A stretch of 64,000 nucleotides of DNA from Eupeodes corollae (Eukaryota; Arthropoda; Insecta; Diptera; Syrphidae): contig NC_079147.1 in assembly GCF_945859685.1 (NCBI RefSeq), forward strand, positions 282,511,679 through 282,575,678, in the 5' to 3' direction. Of this stretch, positions 1 through 12,309 are shown one piece after another. The notes below the pieces were generated by a model. The model was not told the origin of the DNA, made no database searches, and was given only the letters and a program-made list of their open reading frames with translations. The translations under genes were made by a program, and so were the position numbers. The first letter of the stretch is position 1. The number at the start of each line of letters is the position of its first letter.

Positions 1-370
1 TATCAAATGTTTGAAGCTAACATCTTGAGTTGTTACTTTGATTTTTGAGTCAGAAATAAAGTTTTAACAATTTGTTAGGTATTTTTTAAGGAATTTTTAT
101 ATTTTCCAGATGTTTATCATTCTACATGTACAGTTGTTCAAGAGATAGTATCTTTTTGTGTTCGCAAAATAAAATAAATATGAGGTTCATCAAGTTGGAA
201 ATACGACAATCGAATTTGGAAGTTTTTTTTAGTTTTGAAACTTACGGTGTGTTGTTTTCAGCTTAGTGCCAAGTTGGAATCAGCATAAGTTTGAAGGGAA
301 GGGATTTTTAAACTTAATCGGGATTAGATCACTAAACTAGCACAAAATAACCCCTGCATTCCTGCATCTT

Positions 371-470
371 CCATCCCTGACAAGAGTACTTGCACACACA
401 AATGGTTGAGAGTTGTCAGTCACCAGACCGTAGTTCTCAAACGGACTGTTGCGCCACCCAATTTTTTTAT
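371..470 (+). mobile_element. tRNA-derived SINE, 5'-truncated 3' fragment
   Basis: Only the 3' third of the SINE described at 15272-15591 and 45645-45943 is present. It begins at the 'CCATCCCTGACAAGAGTACT' segment and ends with GGACTGTTGCGCCACC at 443-458, followed by a T-rich stretch. The tRNA-like head with the A and B boxes is missing, as expected for a 5'-truncated retroposed copy or a decayed one. Homology is judged by eye against the two longer copies. Confidence 0.75.
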
Positions 471-619
471 TTTATTCCTTTATCATGAGTTATTAGAACG
501 TCGAAATTCGATTGTAATGTTTCCAACTTGACGGACCAATTAATATATATTAAGCAAAGTTTATTGCAAATCGGTATTTCCGCCGACAAAAAAGAACGTA
601 AGAGCGCAGGCGTTTAGAA

Positions 620-2600
620 TAACGGAGAAATCTAAACAAAAACGAGGCTGGGAAGCGACCTACATTGAAATCTTTCCATCTCGTCTGTCGATTTGCCTTT
701 TTTAAAAGTTTTTAGATTTTCCTGTTTTGTTAAAAAAGTTGTCGGTTGAATTGCTCTTAAAAATTTTAAAATTACCAAAAATATTTTGCATATAATAAAA
801 CAGTTTGATTTCAAAACATATTTTTTTTAACGAGATTTTTAGTCGAAAACTTATTTCTACCAATTTTAGTTGCATTTCTTAAAAGTTTTAATCTATATTA
901 TAAAAAACTCAATGCCACTTTTCGTTGTAATATTATAACTCAACAATAATGCCTTAACTGATTTAGCGAACGATGCAAAATTTACGCGGTAATCAACAGC
1001 TGTTTTGGTGGTGCTCTGATATTGCTGTCAGGGGACTTTCGTCAAACGCTGCTTGTCATTCCTCGATCAACTCCTACTGATGAAATAAACGCCTGTTTGA
1101 AGTATCAGTTTTTTGGAGAAAATTGACACTGGACGTAAATATGCGTATTCACCTATTGTTAGAAATTGATGATAGCAAAATGCCAATTAACAGTACCAAA
1201 AGATTGATCACTTTACCGAACGGTTTTTGTACAATTGCGCAATCTATAGATGAGTTGATTGAATGTGTTTTTCCGAATATTCTTCAGAATTACAGAAATC
1301 TTGATTGGTTTAGAGAACGCACCATTTAAGCACCGAAAAACATATCAATGCCATTAATTTTTAAATTCAAGCGAAACTGCCAGGTGACATATAAATCAAT
1401 TGACAGTGTTATGAATCAACATGAGTCAATGAATTATCCAATTGAATTATTAAATTCATTGGAACCAGCTGGTATACCACCGCATTGCTTGAATCTGAAA
1501 ATTGGTTTTTTGATCATATTATTGCGAAACATTAATCCACCAGAACTTTGTAATCGCACCAGATTGGCAGTGAAAAAGTTATTGCCAAATTTGATTGAAG
1601 CTACAATCTTAACTGGTAAATAAAAAGGCGAAGTGTCTTTCATACCGAGTATATCTATGTATCCAACTGATATGCCATTTGAATTCAAAAGATTACAATA
1701 TACTGTGCGTTTATCATTTGCGATGTCTATAAATAAGGCCCAAGGGCAAACACTTTACGTTTGTGGTGTCAATTAAGAGGAATCATGTTTTTCACATGTT
1801 GCTTGTTTCAGAGTCGGTACCCCCAACTGTTTATAGTAAGAGTTACTGAATGTCGAATGTCTGTGAGATAAAAATAGTTTAAAGTCAATACCTTTTTTTA
1901 AAATTTTGAAATTGTTTTGTCAAAAAAACTTTCAATTCGATTTTCTCAAAATTTTACCAAATGTTGAAAACAATATTTCTTATGAGACGAAATTTGAAGG
2001 CACAATCTTAAATTTGTTTTAAATATATTTGAGTCGAAAATCAATTGTTACGCACTTTTAGTGATTTGTTTCTTGTTAAAAAAGTGTCAATTCGATTTTT
2101 CTCAAAATTTTACCAGATTTCAAATATGTTATTCATATTTTGGAGATAAAACCATTTTTGGCTAGTAAAATATTTTGAGTGAAAAATATTTTGATTCAGT
2201 TTTTTTGATTTATAAAAAAAAACGTTAATTGGAATTTTACCTAAAATATACTAGTTTGGTATCACATTACAATATAAAATTTTAAATTAAATTCAAGTCT
2301 CTAGAGTTATTTCGGTTCGGTATATTAGGTTCGTGAGATATTTAGGGTTAACCAAAAATGTCACCTTCATTTGTGTGCAGTATTTGACAAAATTTATTTG
2401 AATTCGATATCTCCACTGGTTCTAGGGCTATGGAGGACGGAAAAAACTTTGCGAACGTACGAATGTACGAAAGTTCTTAAACACGCACGCACAGAACACG
2501 CACGCACAGACATCTCTCTAAAAATGTCGAGAAATGTCAAAATTTTTAATTTGATGATTTGTGAGATTCAAATAAATAAAAACATTTCAAGACCACAGCA
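620..2600 (-). repeat. Dispersed AT-rich repeat DR1, reverse copy interrupted by a Helitron relic
   Basis: The left part (about 620-955) carries DR1 end B in reverse: GCTGGGAAGCGACC followed by CGTCTGTCGATTTGCC and TTAAAAGTTTTT. The right part (about 1835-2600) carries the DR1 interior and end A in reverse, including the block ATATTTAGGGTTAACC near 2339 and TCGAGAAATGTCAAAATTTT near 2527. The same blocks, reverse-complemented, occur at 39211-40340 and 50484-51392. Between the two parts lies helicase-like sequence from a Helitron. DR1 has no coding capacity that I can see; its type is unknown. Confidence 0.6.
955..1830 (+). pseudogene. Helitron/PIF1-type helicase C-terminal relic
   Basis: Conceptual translation with frameshifts gives the PIF1-family helicase landmarks in order. 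GGALILLSGDFRQTLLVIPR is read at about 1007-1065. After an eroded middle come FKRLQYTVRLSFAMSINKAQ and GQTLYVCGVN (about 1687-1775), then a decayed CFSHVACFRVGTP segment near 1787-1820. In Helitron proteins these are helicase motifs in the C-terminal half of a Rep-helicase polypeptide that drives rolling-circle transposition. The Rep nuclease half and the Helitron 3' hairpin were not found. Stops at 1327 and 1621 and at least one frameshift near 1000 show it is dead. It lies inside a DR1 copy. Family assignment is confident; the exact element name is not known. Confidence 0.85.
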
Positions 2601-2675
2601 TTGCTCGAAAACAAAATGTCGCAAATATTAAAAAATTTAAATGGTTAGACACGACTGTTTATCTGTATGTATGTA

Positions 2676-3759
2676 AAGGGTAGTTAAAATTTTAATTATT
2701 TTAAATAAAAATTTTTTAGGAAACTGTTGTTATTTTTTTTTTATTATGATTAAAATATCGGCGAATTGGTCGCCGCACGCCTCCATCCGATGGTTCATAT
2801 TTTTGATGACGCTGATGCATAATTGAGTTTCTATGCCTTTAAAAGCAGAATTATCTCATCCTTTAGCTCTTGGATTATTGCTGGGTTATAGAAGTACATC
2901 CTTTTCTAATCTTCAAACATCCTCAAAGAATGAAATTGAACGGTGTTTAATCACATGATCTTAATGGCCAATTGGCATTGACACCATATGAGATAACACA
3001 GGCACTGAGTTTGTCGCTGAAAGGGGCGATTGTTGCCTTAGCTGTGTGGCAAGTGGCACCGTTCTGTTGAAAATACCTATATCGTCCACTTCCATATCTC
3101 ATTTAGGAATAAATACGAGCCGATGATGCTGCCAGCCCATAAACCGTAACAAACATCACAAACTCTTTGGTTTGCATTGGTTTTTCGACAGTCACTCTTG
3201 AATTATTCTTTGACTAAATGCGGCCATTCTGCTTATTGAATTGATTCAACTGAGCTGAAAATATGCCTCACTTGCTGAAGACGATTTTCTTCGAAAATTG
3301 ATCATCCATTGTAGACATTTTTCTTACCACCATTCTAACCATTGACGATGCTTGAAATGTTGCAGAGGCATTTGTTCTAGAGCCAATAGCACCTTGTTAG
3401 AGTGTTAATGCAAGTCCGTATGCATAATGTTTATCAACGACGAGCGTGAGAGGTGCAATTGTTTTCACATCTACACAAACTTATTTTAATCTGTTTTCAG
3501 GACGATATTTCCAATTCTACTCACATTTAGATGATAAAGTTGACCGAAAAATCACAAGGTGCACAATATACATTTTGATTTGGACGCCCATTTTCATAAT
3601 GAGGTTAAATAACTTGAGTGCACTGTTCTACTGTGTATATTTCTATTGTTCAATTTGAATAAGTCTGAAGTTAAGAAATGTCAAATGAAATGCCTAAAAG
3701 AATTTGACGTTTAGGTGTAGTTTACATTCAAAACCGGCCCTTTAAATTTAACCACCCTT
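2676..3759 (-). mobile_element. Mariner/IS630-type DNA transposon relic with both inverted ends
   Basis: The reverse strand encodes broken pieces of a DDE transposase: a NKQNGRI segment followed by RVTVEKPM, VYGLAASSARIYS, then YFQQNGATCHTAKATIAPF and NANWPLRSCD. The last two correspond to the second catalytic Asp region and the WPxRSxDLTP motif of mariner-like transposases. Ends are imperfect inverted repeats: AAGGGTAGTTAAAATT at 2676 and, in reverse complement, AAGGGTGGTTAAATTT ending at 3759. Each is flanked by TA (2674-2675 and 3760-3761), the standard duplication for this superfamily. Several stops and frameshifts make it non-functional. Length about 1.08 kb, normal for the family. Confidence 0.85.
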
Positions 3760-3766
3760 TATATTT

Positions 3767-4955
3767 CATATTACTGTCAATAAGTTCACAGGAAGTTTAT
3801 GATGAGAAATTCTTTTTTTCACAGTTTTAACTTAAGCTATTGTGTTCAAACAGTTATAATTTGATCTTTCAACATTTTTTTCCTATTTCCAAGTTTTCAA
3901 CCACTAAATTTATATTCTCTTCAATATGGAACTATAGTTTACTCCTCACATTCATTTTTAATATTCATATTTCCAAACTAAAAGTTCATATTTTTTAGTA
4001 TTCTCGTATATTCTATGTACCTATTTGTGAGCTTATTAGCAACGTTGGAAAAGATTTAATAAAATGTTGCCATTCATTAGCAAACCAAGTTCAAAAATTA
4101 AAAAAAAAAAAAATATTCTACAAAAGGCAGAGAATATTTTTGTAAAAATAAAATCAAAAAATAAAGAACTACATTCATGAAGCAGTAGATACCAGTAGGT
4201 GCCCACCCTAAATATTATAAGCGTAGCAAACAAGAGTCATATGTGCCATAGTGTGTGGAAATGACGTCGGAGTTGTGTGTTCATAAAACGAACAACGAAA
4301 TGCTGGAAGCTAAATTTAAAAATTTCCCACTGCATCATCAGTGAGAAGTTTATATTCTTCCTGTTTTCAGTTTTTCCCTTTTTTTAAACTCCAAAACTCC
4401 AGGATTCAGGATGTACCTATATATAGAAACAAAAACTGTGTTGGGTGCCATAAGTGCAGATTAAATATTTTTGAGTTTATCACTCGTTTTATCTGCAGCA
4501 AGTTCTCGCTTCTGATGATGTTGGACAAAGTAGAATGTATCTTTGTTCAAAAAAAGAAAAGGTAGATGTAGATATTCGTACGTACTTTATGAATTTTTCT
4601 TTAGAGAAAAAGAACACAGTTTCACTGCAGCACTCACGCGTTAAATAAGGAACAGTTTTTGTTTTAGTTTATATTCGCATGACTACTTCTATTATGTTTA
4701 GTTTTTTTTGTACTTTTATAAATTGCAATTAGTTTTGATATAAATTATTCACTAGATAAAACGCGTATACGCTTTTCGAATTAATTTTCAGATTAGTCAA
4801 ACACACTTAAGATGAAAAAAACGAACAAAAGGTAAGAAATAGCTAGAAATGTTTAGGGTTTTTTTGTCTCAAAAATATTAACAAATGGTAAGTAGATTAT
4901 TTTTTAGAATAACAATGAAATCAACAATTGACTGCCTAGATTCGCTTCACAGGAA
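3767..4955. other. AT-rich unassigned DNA
   Basis: No supported gene, RNA or repeat. The open frames here are short, AT-biased and match nothing I recognise. Confidence 0.5.
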
Positions 4956-4956
4956 T

Positions 4957-6780
4957 ATACTTACTTACTTACTTAGGTTCTCAGACCTGTTAAATCCATT
5001 GGGAACCCTTTGAGGGTCATAGTGACGCTACGTGCCATTGTGTGCGGTTTCCGAAGATGTGTTTCAGCTTCCTCCATCCTTTGCCTGGTGACGCTGATTC
5101 CACCTTGACTGTCCTGCTCCATGTGCTTCTCAGTTGTCCAGTTCTTCTTCCTTCTTGTGTGAGTGATTTCCAATGCATTCCTTTTCCTGTAATGTAGTCG
5201 TTACCTTTTCGAAGCGTATGTCCCTTTCATTGCCACTTACGCCTTCGTATAATAGAATCCATAGGTTCCTGACATGTTCTTCTATGAATTACCTCATTTG
5301 ATATACGGTTTGGGGAGAAAATCTTTAGAATGTTGCGAAAACATCTATTCAAAAAGGTTTGCAGCTGTGTTCTAATGGCTTAAGTAACCTTCTAAGTGCT
5401 GCACCTATAAAGAAGAACAGATTCGACATTTACGCGAAACAGTCGTAGCTTTGTTGTTAAGCTGATAGAGTTATTCCTCCAAATTTTCGGCAGCATACCG
5501 AATGCCGCTTTTGCTTTGATGATGCTGCAGATGACGTCTTGTTAGGTTCCGCCTTCGATGGAGACGATACTTCCAAGGTATTGAAAGCTCTCCACTTTTT
5601 TCAGCGTTTGCGAGGAAATATATTTTATTTAAGAGGATGGTCGGGTTCCGAGGCTGATCGTTTTTGTTTTGCCGGAATTATTTTTCAGCCCCACAACGTC
5701 TGTTTCTCTCTCCACACTTGTTGTCATTTGATGGAGATCCATGATTCTATGAGAGAGCCAGCAAACATCGTCCGTATAATCCAAGTGCTTTAAATAGGAT
5801 GTCAAAGTCTATTGGATTCCTCCGCTACTGCACTGAGTAAATAGCTTATCAATAACAAAAACAATATTATAGCTACAGAATACAGTCCTGTCCTTCGTTA
5901 CGGATTTCAAAACCCTCTGACAACCTACCATCGTGCAGAACGTGACACTTGGATTCATCATATGTTGCTTAATAATAGCAATTAGTTTTTCTAGGATGCC
6001 TCTCCTCCATAAAGATAACCAATATACTCCCTGTTTACGCTATCAAAATCCTTCTCGAAGTCGAACAGCAGGTGTAGTGGTGATCGATATTCAACACACT
6101 GTTCAATAATGATCCCCAGGGTGTTAATATGATCAATACAGGAGGATCCAGCGTGTAATCCTGCATGTTCGGCATCGAGTGTGGCCTCAAGATGTTCTCT
6201 GATGCGTTCCAGTATGACTTTTGCTACTATTTTGGCAACGGCAGGTAGAACGCAAATTCCTCTCGAGTTTTCTCACTTTGTTAGATTTCCTTTTTTTGGA
6301 AGCTTGACGATTATTCCCTTCTTCCACTCATCGTTGAAGCTTTTGGTGGTCCAGGCTTCTTTTATGAGCGGATGAAGCAGTTCGCTTGATGACGTTGGCG
6401 CTGCATGTAAAAGTACTGCGGGAATTCCATCAAGTCCTACCACTTTGTTGTTCTTAAGTGATTTAATTGCGGCAACGATCTCATCTTTACTAGGAAGTGC
6501 GGTGCGAATCCGGGGATTAGCTTGTTCATACGAGGTCTATAGCTCATTTCTTTCTTCCCCTTGTGCAAGAGGTATTTGAGCCCTTACATTTTTGGGTTCG
6601 TTTATCCTTGCCCAAGATTCTTCTGAAAGCTAAGTGTAGTTGCTTTCTTCTTTCTGACCGACTATTCTGTCAGCACTTGAAATAAAAAAAATGTTCACAT
6701 CATTCCAATGGTGTTCGAAGTCGTCATGTACTGTGCTGCCAATTGTTCTTGTTGCGCAAAATATTCATGTGCTGTGTAGC
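4957..6780 (-). pseudogene. RTE-clade LINE relic (RTE-B), reverse transcriptase to 3' tail
   Basis: Reading the reverse strand with frameshifts gives a nearly continuous endonuclease-reverse-transcriptase C-terminal half. It starts with a linker (VHDDFEHHWNDV, about 6720). RT follows: DEIVAAIKSLKNNKVVGLDG near 6470, KLPKKGN near 6290, AVAKIVAKVILERI near 6230, AGLHAGSSCIDHINTLGIII near 6145, FEKDFDSVNREYIG near 6050, then the catalytic box as YTDDVCWLSHR near 5790-5740. After that come FQYLGSIVSIEGGT near 5590, VESVLLY near 5440 and a C-terminal RRKW...GHTLRK stretch near 5230. The element ends in a (TAAG)n tail, seen as TTAC repeats at 4957-4975. RTE elements typically end in short tandem repeats and lack RNase H, as here. 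Many stops and an upstream truncation show it is dead. This family differs in sequence from RTE-A. Confidence 0.8.
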
Positions 6781-6789
6781 CTCATTATG

Positions 6790-7965
6790 CAAAAACTAGA
6801 GGTAGTCCTCAGTCTCATTTTCGAAAAAAAAGTGGTCCAATTATACCGTTGATCTATGTAGATGCATTGACATCCCGACAATAACGCGTCGAGGTAAAAA
6901 AATGAATAGTTAGAATAGACGATTTTTCTACCAAATCGGTGCTTAACATAAGTTACTCTAAGGCTCAATGCTTGAAGCACTTACGATGCGGATAGCCGTG
7001 CGCCTTTAGTTCCATAGTTGACTGGAAGTAAATAATTCTTGATCTTTGTGCAGCATTTATGAGCTTTTGAACTTTTTGCAAAAACTTGAGTACAGCAAAC
7101 GTATTAGATGTTTCATTTTGGTCAAACTTTAGTCCACAAAGCACAAACTTTCCTGAATAAGTTTCGGGGAGATATGATACTGACTTTCTGTAAAGATTTC
7201 GGTAAGGAAAAAAGTAATATCAATGTCAAAAACCAGCAATTTGTTCACCCTTACTCTTCCTGCGAAACATATACCTCTGTTGCAAATGTTAACTATCAGT
7301 TGATAGTTAGCAATTTTTAATTGAAAAATATAAATTTTCCTGATATTTACAGCTGTTTAAAACATTATCAAATATTTATTGTAAATAAGTTGGTTAAATG
7401 TTAGACTCTGATATTCTTATCAACTACAAATTGATAGTTGACACTCAAAAAGAGTTCATATTCTTTGTCTTTTATGAAGACACAACAGTTTAATAGGTTA
7501 ATCGTGCCTGATCGGGAAACTGTTGATTGGTAAAGGTAAAGTGCTTGTTTTACCTCCTCGTGATGGTCCTCGGGCAACTATTTGTATATCCATGTATAAA
7601 TAAAGAAAAGACCGATATTTTGAGTTCTAAATAGTCCTAGTTTTCTATAAGATAGGTTACGGTTTTTTAGAATTCTTTGTAACTGAAAACAAAAGCGATA
7701 CCGAAACCAACATTACGCCTCGGATTAGAACGGCTAGGTATGAAAAGTAAAAAAACGTATGATTTCAAGATTACAATAAAAGTGATCCTACAAAAAACGA
7801 GAACTGAATAGTTTTGTGCGTTCTGAATGCAGAAGCCAAGATAATAGCAACAAAATAGTATTGGGACGAAAAAAAGACGGCCTGGAAAACACGTTCGCCG
7901 CTAAACATTCAAGATGTATCATTATCGAACAATTTGTTAAATATCGATCACCTGGGCCCTATTTA
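6790..7965. other. AT-rich unassigned DNA with a candidate small MITE
   Basis: Apart from the inverted-repeat pair at 7288-7442, described separately, I see no gene or known element. The reverse frame near 6765-6980 has no recognisable motif. Confidence 0.4.
7288..7442. repeat. Candidate short MITE with imperfect terminal inverted repeats
   Basis: About 21 bases at 7288-7308 (core AACTATCAGTTGATAGTT) match the reverse complement of 7422-7442 at about 17 of 21 positions. Each arm is itself nearly palindromic. No target duplication is obvious and no second copy was seen in the window, so it may be chance structure. Confidence 0.3.
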
Positions 7966-7969
7966 ATAA

Positions 7970-8420
7970 ATATTGACAGGTGCTACAGGTGCCTAACACT
8001 GGCTTGGAACTGGAGCTAAGTACTAGTTGCTGATAGACAAGGTGCTTCTAAAAGTTCCATTTAGCACTTCGTCAAAATATTTTGCAATAATGGGGGAAGA
8101 AATCCGCTGGCCTTCGGAAAATATTATTTATCTATACCTACACGTTTTAGACATTTTGCTAATTTTTCTTGTGTTGATGGGTCATTAATAGGAATTAATG
8201 CTGCAACTGATAATGAGTCAGCATTTGTTGACAGAAATGCTGACCACTCAATTAATGCCATCTTTGTATGCGGCCAACATTTGGAGTTTTTTTACGTTTC
8301 AGCACGCCGCTGGACTGGATCCGTTCACGATGCTAGATTTTAAGGAAAAGCTCATTAGCACAACGCTGGGAAAATGGATGGAGGCCATTTCCAAATGCTG
8401 TAATAAAGTTATATTTTTAG
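7970..8420 (+). pseudogene. PIF/Harbinger transposase relic (DDE_Tnp_4-like nuclease)
   Basis: Translation with frameshifts gives an eroded helix-turn-helix part (LTLAWNWS, VADRQGASKSSI, near 7995-8065), then GEEIRWPSEN near 8095 and SIPTRFRHFANFSCVDGSLI at about 8130-8190. Next are NESAFVDRNADHSINAIFVC (about 8208-8270) and FFYVSARRWTGSVHDARF ending near 8341. The VDGSLI and WTGSVHDARF blocks correspond to catalytic Asp regions of Harbinger nucleases, which cut and paste at TAA/TTA targets. Stops follow directly and the C-terminus with the last acidic residue is lost. It abuts a mariner relic. No Myb-like partner gene was found. Confidence 0.85.
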
Positions 8421-8499
8421 CTAGTATATCTTTTTGGCAACACTGGTTGAAACAGCTGACGCACGTTTCGTGTTTTGATTCACTGACGAACTTCTTAAT

Positions 8500-9180
8500 T
8501 TTCGCTTAAATCCAATCCACTTTTTTACCGAAAAATTGTGTTCAGCGACGAAGCTCATTTTTGGCTAAATGGATACATTACATAAATAAGCCGAATTGTC
8601 GATTTTGGAGTGTATTTCAGCCAGAAGCATTCCAAGAGCTACCATTCATAAGAAGTCACAGTTTGGTGCGGTTTATGGGCTGGTGGCATTATTGGACCGT
8701 ACTTTTTCAAAGATTATGCGAATCGTAACGTATCTGTGATTGGTGTGATTGGCCTAAAATGCAAGAACTTGACTTGCATAACATGTGGTTTCAACATGAC
8801 GGTGCCACATGCCACACAGCACGAGCAACAATGGGCTTATTAAGAAGCGAGTTCGGTGAACATTTTATTTCACTTTCGGGACCGGTCAATTGGCCGCCTA
8901 GATCGTGTAATTTAACGCCTTTAAACCATTATTGTGGAGCTATGTTGAAGCTCATGTCTATATAGACAAGCCCGCTTCAATTGACGCATAGGAAGACAAC
9001 ATTGATGCATTTATTAGCGAGATTCCGGCCGAAATGTTGGAAAGAGTATGCCAAAATTGGACTAAGCGGATGGACTATTTGAGACACAGTCAAGGTCAAC
9101 ATTTGCATTCAAAAATCTTTAAACATTAATACGGACCGTACTATCGGTTCAAATAAAGATTTCATGCATTTTTCTGAATG
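8500..9180 (+). pseudogene. Mariner/IS630-type transposase relic
   Basis: Degenerate DDE transposase. Landmarks in order: FSDEAHFWLNGYI near 8538 (first catalytic Asp), VTVWCGLWAGGIIGPYFFKD near 8657-8715, an open piece 8759-8965 with MWFQHDGATCHTARATM (second Asp) and GPVNWPPRSCNLTPL, then EIPAEMLERVCQNWTKRMD near 9020-9070. The third acidic residue lies in a frameshifted stretch near 8925. The 3' UTR includes GGTTCAAATAAAGATTTCAT near 9145, with an AATAAA-like signal. The N-terminal helix-turn-helix is missing, replaced upstream by Harbinger sequence. Stops and frameshifts make it dead. Confidence 0.85.
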
Positions 9181-9184
9181 GTAT

Positions 9185-12100
9185 GTGTTTTTATGAAAAA
9201 CTTTCTTATAGCTTTTAAAAAATTATCAAATCCGGAGACAGCGCTTATGGACGATAATACCAGTTAAGATTTTTGAAGACTTATAAAAAAAACGGGGAGT
9301 CTTGTAGAAAATGCATTGGGCATTGAAGCAAAAATTCACTTGCCTCAACTATTTAAGATTGTCAACTGCATCTCCATGAATGGTTATTTTGACTTGTAGA
9401 GTAACTTCGTTTTAGAAATTCGTTTGGGAAGTGAACATATATCATTTGAAATAATGGATGATGATAATGGTAGGTTAAAATACAATCAAATTTTGTACAT
9501 GTACTGAATTAATGTAACATATAGATGCTGAAGATATACTTGAAGAAGAACATAATACAACCAACAAAGTGAAAGTCATCGAACCTACATCGATTTATGT
9601 TTTTCGCACGATTGTATCCAGATTTTCTTACATAAAAATAAAGTCATAGCTTTAGTTCTCTCTTTTTTCGAAATATATTTAATATAATTTAAAATAATTT
9701 GTTCAATTTTATGTTTTGTGTCAACTATTTGATTCCTACATGGTTTTTCCAAACGATGTCTTATTTGGGCAGTAGATTTTCACTCACTCGCTTTCTCTAA
9801 CACACATATTTGTGTTGTCGTTGTGTTGTCTCCAGATTGCTTGAAGGTAATACCTTCAATATTGGCTGAAGCTCTTCCAAATATTTCCAGAATATATCTT
9901 TCACTTTCGTCTATGATGCATTTTTTACCTCTTCCTGACCCAGTTTTTTTTCTACTGTCTATTTTTTTCTAGAATGTAGTATTAAAAATATTTGTGGTAT
10001 GTCTAATAATGTTTTTTTTTATTATTAACAATTGTTTTCTTTCTCCAATCCTGCAATATAGTGTCTCGAACATAATTTCCAATCTCTTTTAGAGTCCATT
10101 TCGTTGAGGGATTTTATTTCTGTCTGCAATTCCTTCCATTTGTTAAATTTCTCTTCATGGGCCAAGATGTAGCTGAATTTTCAAAAAAAAAAAAAGTTAT
10201 TGGAATTGAACTGGATGGTAAACAGAGTGTTTTAGAAAAGCAAATGCTGTAATCGGAACGCAGTGGAAGAACGATCGAACAGGAATCTTCACTACTGTGG
10301 AAGATTTGGAAAAAGCTCAAGTATATCCTTAGAATAAGTATAATATGTCTTTGGAACCTAAGCAAGTAAATAAATTGAGACTCTTTAACTACAATTGACT
10401 ACTCACAATTAATTAAATAGAAACTATAAAGCTTAAGAATTAGTGGATATTTCAAAAAGAAGTTGAATTCGCTTATAATTTTACTTCTAAAATTAAGTTT
10501 TTTTGCAATAAGTCAAATTGTCCTTTAAGTTACTACAAAAACTATTTAACTAAAAACAAGTTAAGCTTAAGCTGTTTTCATGTTCGGATGTTCGAAACGT
10601 AAAACCAATTATTTAAAGGACATTTAAAAAACAAAAAAACATAATGAATATGTATATGGAATCGTAAGTTTTTATTTTACCCTAGGCTCTTAAGTAGATA
10701 ACGATACTTAAGTACTATAAAAACCAAAGGTGTTGAAGTACCTCTAAAAAAGAGTTCAAATTCACCACAAATATCAAACAGCTAAATCTTTTTCAATGTA
10801 AACAATTTCATTAAATTTTTAATTTTATTTTCGATGCATACAAATTTAATTCTAATTAATTCTTTACACTCAAAAAAAAAACGTAATCAATTATACCATT
10901 GAACAATTCCCATCAGCTCCCATTCCATTTAAACAAATTTTATTAATTTGAAACAATAATGCACATCAATACACATAGGCGTATTTCATCGTTCTAAAAA
11001 GACGACTTAAAAAAAATGACAAAATTCCAACTAAAGTTGATTCATTTGAAAAAAAACGGTCCTTAATTAATTCTTGAAAAAATTACCATGCAATTCTTTG
11101 AAAATGTTGAATATAGATTCAAATTTTCTTGGAATTATTGTTCACATATGATGGAAATTATTTTTAACGAATCCGTATTTTATGCAAGTGATGTGATCCT
11201 TTAAAAATGATAAAATCATAAATTCTGTATTGAAATGAAATGAAACCAAATTTAGTTCTGGAGAATTTAATGAATTTTATTATAAACACTGCGCTCTTTT
11301 ATTTCCATCAACCACGATAAATTGTTATTATTTTATCCCAAAGCCAGCACTGAAGCAAATAACCATTCGACCCACGAACGCACAACGCCAACACCAACGC
11401 CAACGCAACGAAACCCAAACGCACAAAAGCCTTTTTCATAAACGAACCGGTCGGTATAGAATAAAGTGGTTGATTAAAATTCCTTTAAAACGGTACCTAT
11501 ACCATACAACTATGTTTGCATATTTTCACAAAGGACAAATGGATTTTGCATGTTTGTGCTCAAAATTATTTACTTTTAATTAAAATAAATATATATGTAC
11601 ATATGTTTGACGTTTGTGTGTATTGTACAAGCATTAAGGCTAACCTGGCTTTGTATAAAATAATTGAGGAGTTGATAATATTGTTGAAATTTTGGTTAAC
11701 AAAAGCAATCGATTTGAGGCTATGATGATGGTGACGATTTTGTGATGGTTTGGTTAAAGTAGATATAATGTACATATAGATGATATAAATATGTATAGAT
11801 ATAAAATTTAATATTATCTAGAGTTTAGTCAAATCAAATAATGATGATATGTCATGAGTTTGTGGTTATTTTGGTTAACAATTGACGGCAATCGCCGATG
11901 ATTATAAATTGTTAGGATTCTCAATGGATGTGTTTCTATATGTTTCGATGATATCCGGAAATGAGCTATTGGTGTTTTTTTAATTGGATATTGTGTGTTT
12001 TTTGACGTGTTTGTCTTCCTGTTTTTTTTCTGTTGTCTTTGTTAAATTGTGGTGATCATCATGGATGGCATTAAATTTTGGTTTTACTTTAGTGGCATGA

Positions 12101-12300
12101 AATAAAAGCTTGTGTAAACTAATTTATTGATATTTTCAAAATTAAAGAGAGATATATATTTTTGAAGAAAAATTGTTCTGCATTTAAATGTATCTAATGT
12201 TCAATAGCTTGTTACTATACAAAAATTTAAAATTTTAACTAAACTTGGTAATTCTCAGTTTTCCTAAATACAAAAAAGTAGAACATTCCAAAACTTAAAA
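9185..12300. other. AT-rich unassigned DNA
   Basis: No gene, tRNA or recognisable element. A short C/A-rich stretch of repeated CCAACGCAACG-like words lies at 11370-11420. Open frames here are short and lack known motifs. Confidence 0.5.
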
Positions 12301-12309
12301 CAGTAAACT

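Noticed and set aside
11370..11420. CRISPR-like or regulatory repeat of CCAACGCAACG words
   Set aside because: The words are short, irregular and lack spacers; it is low-complexity DNA in a eukaryotic setting.
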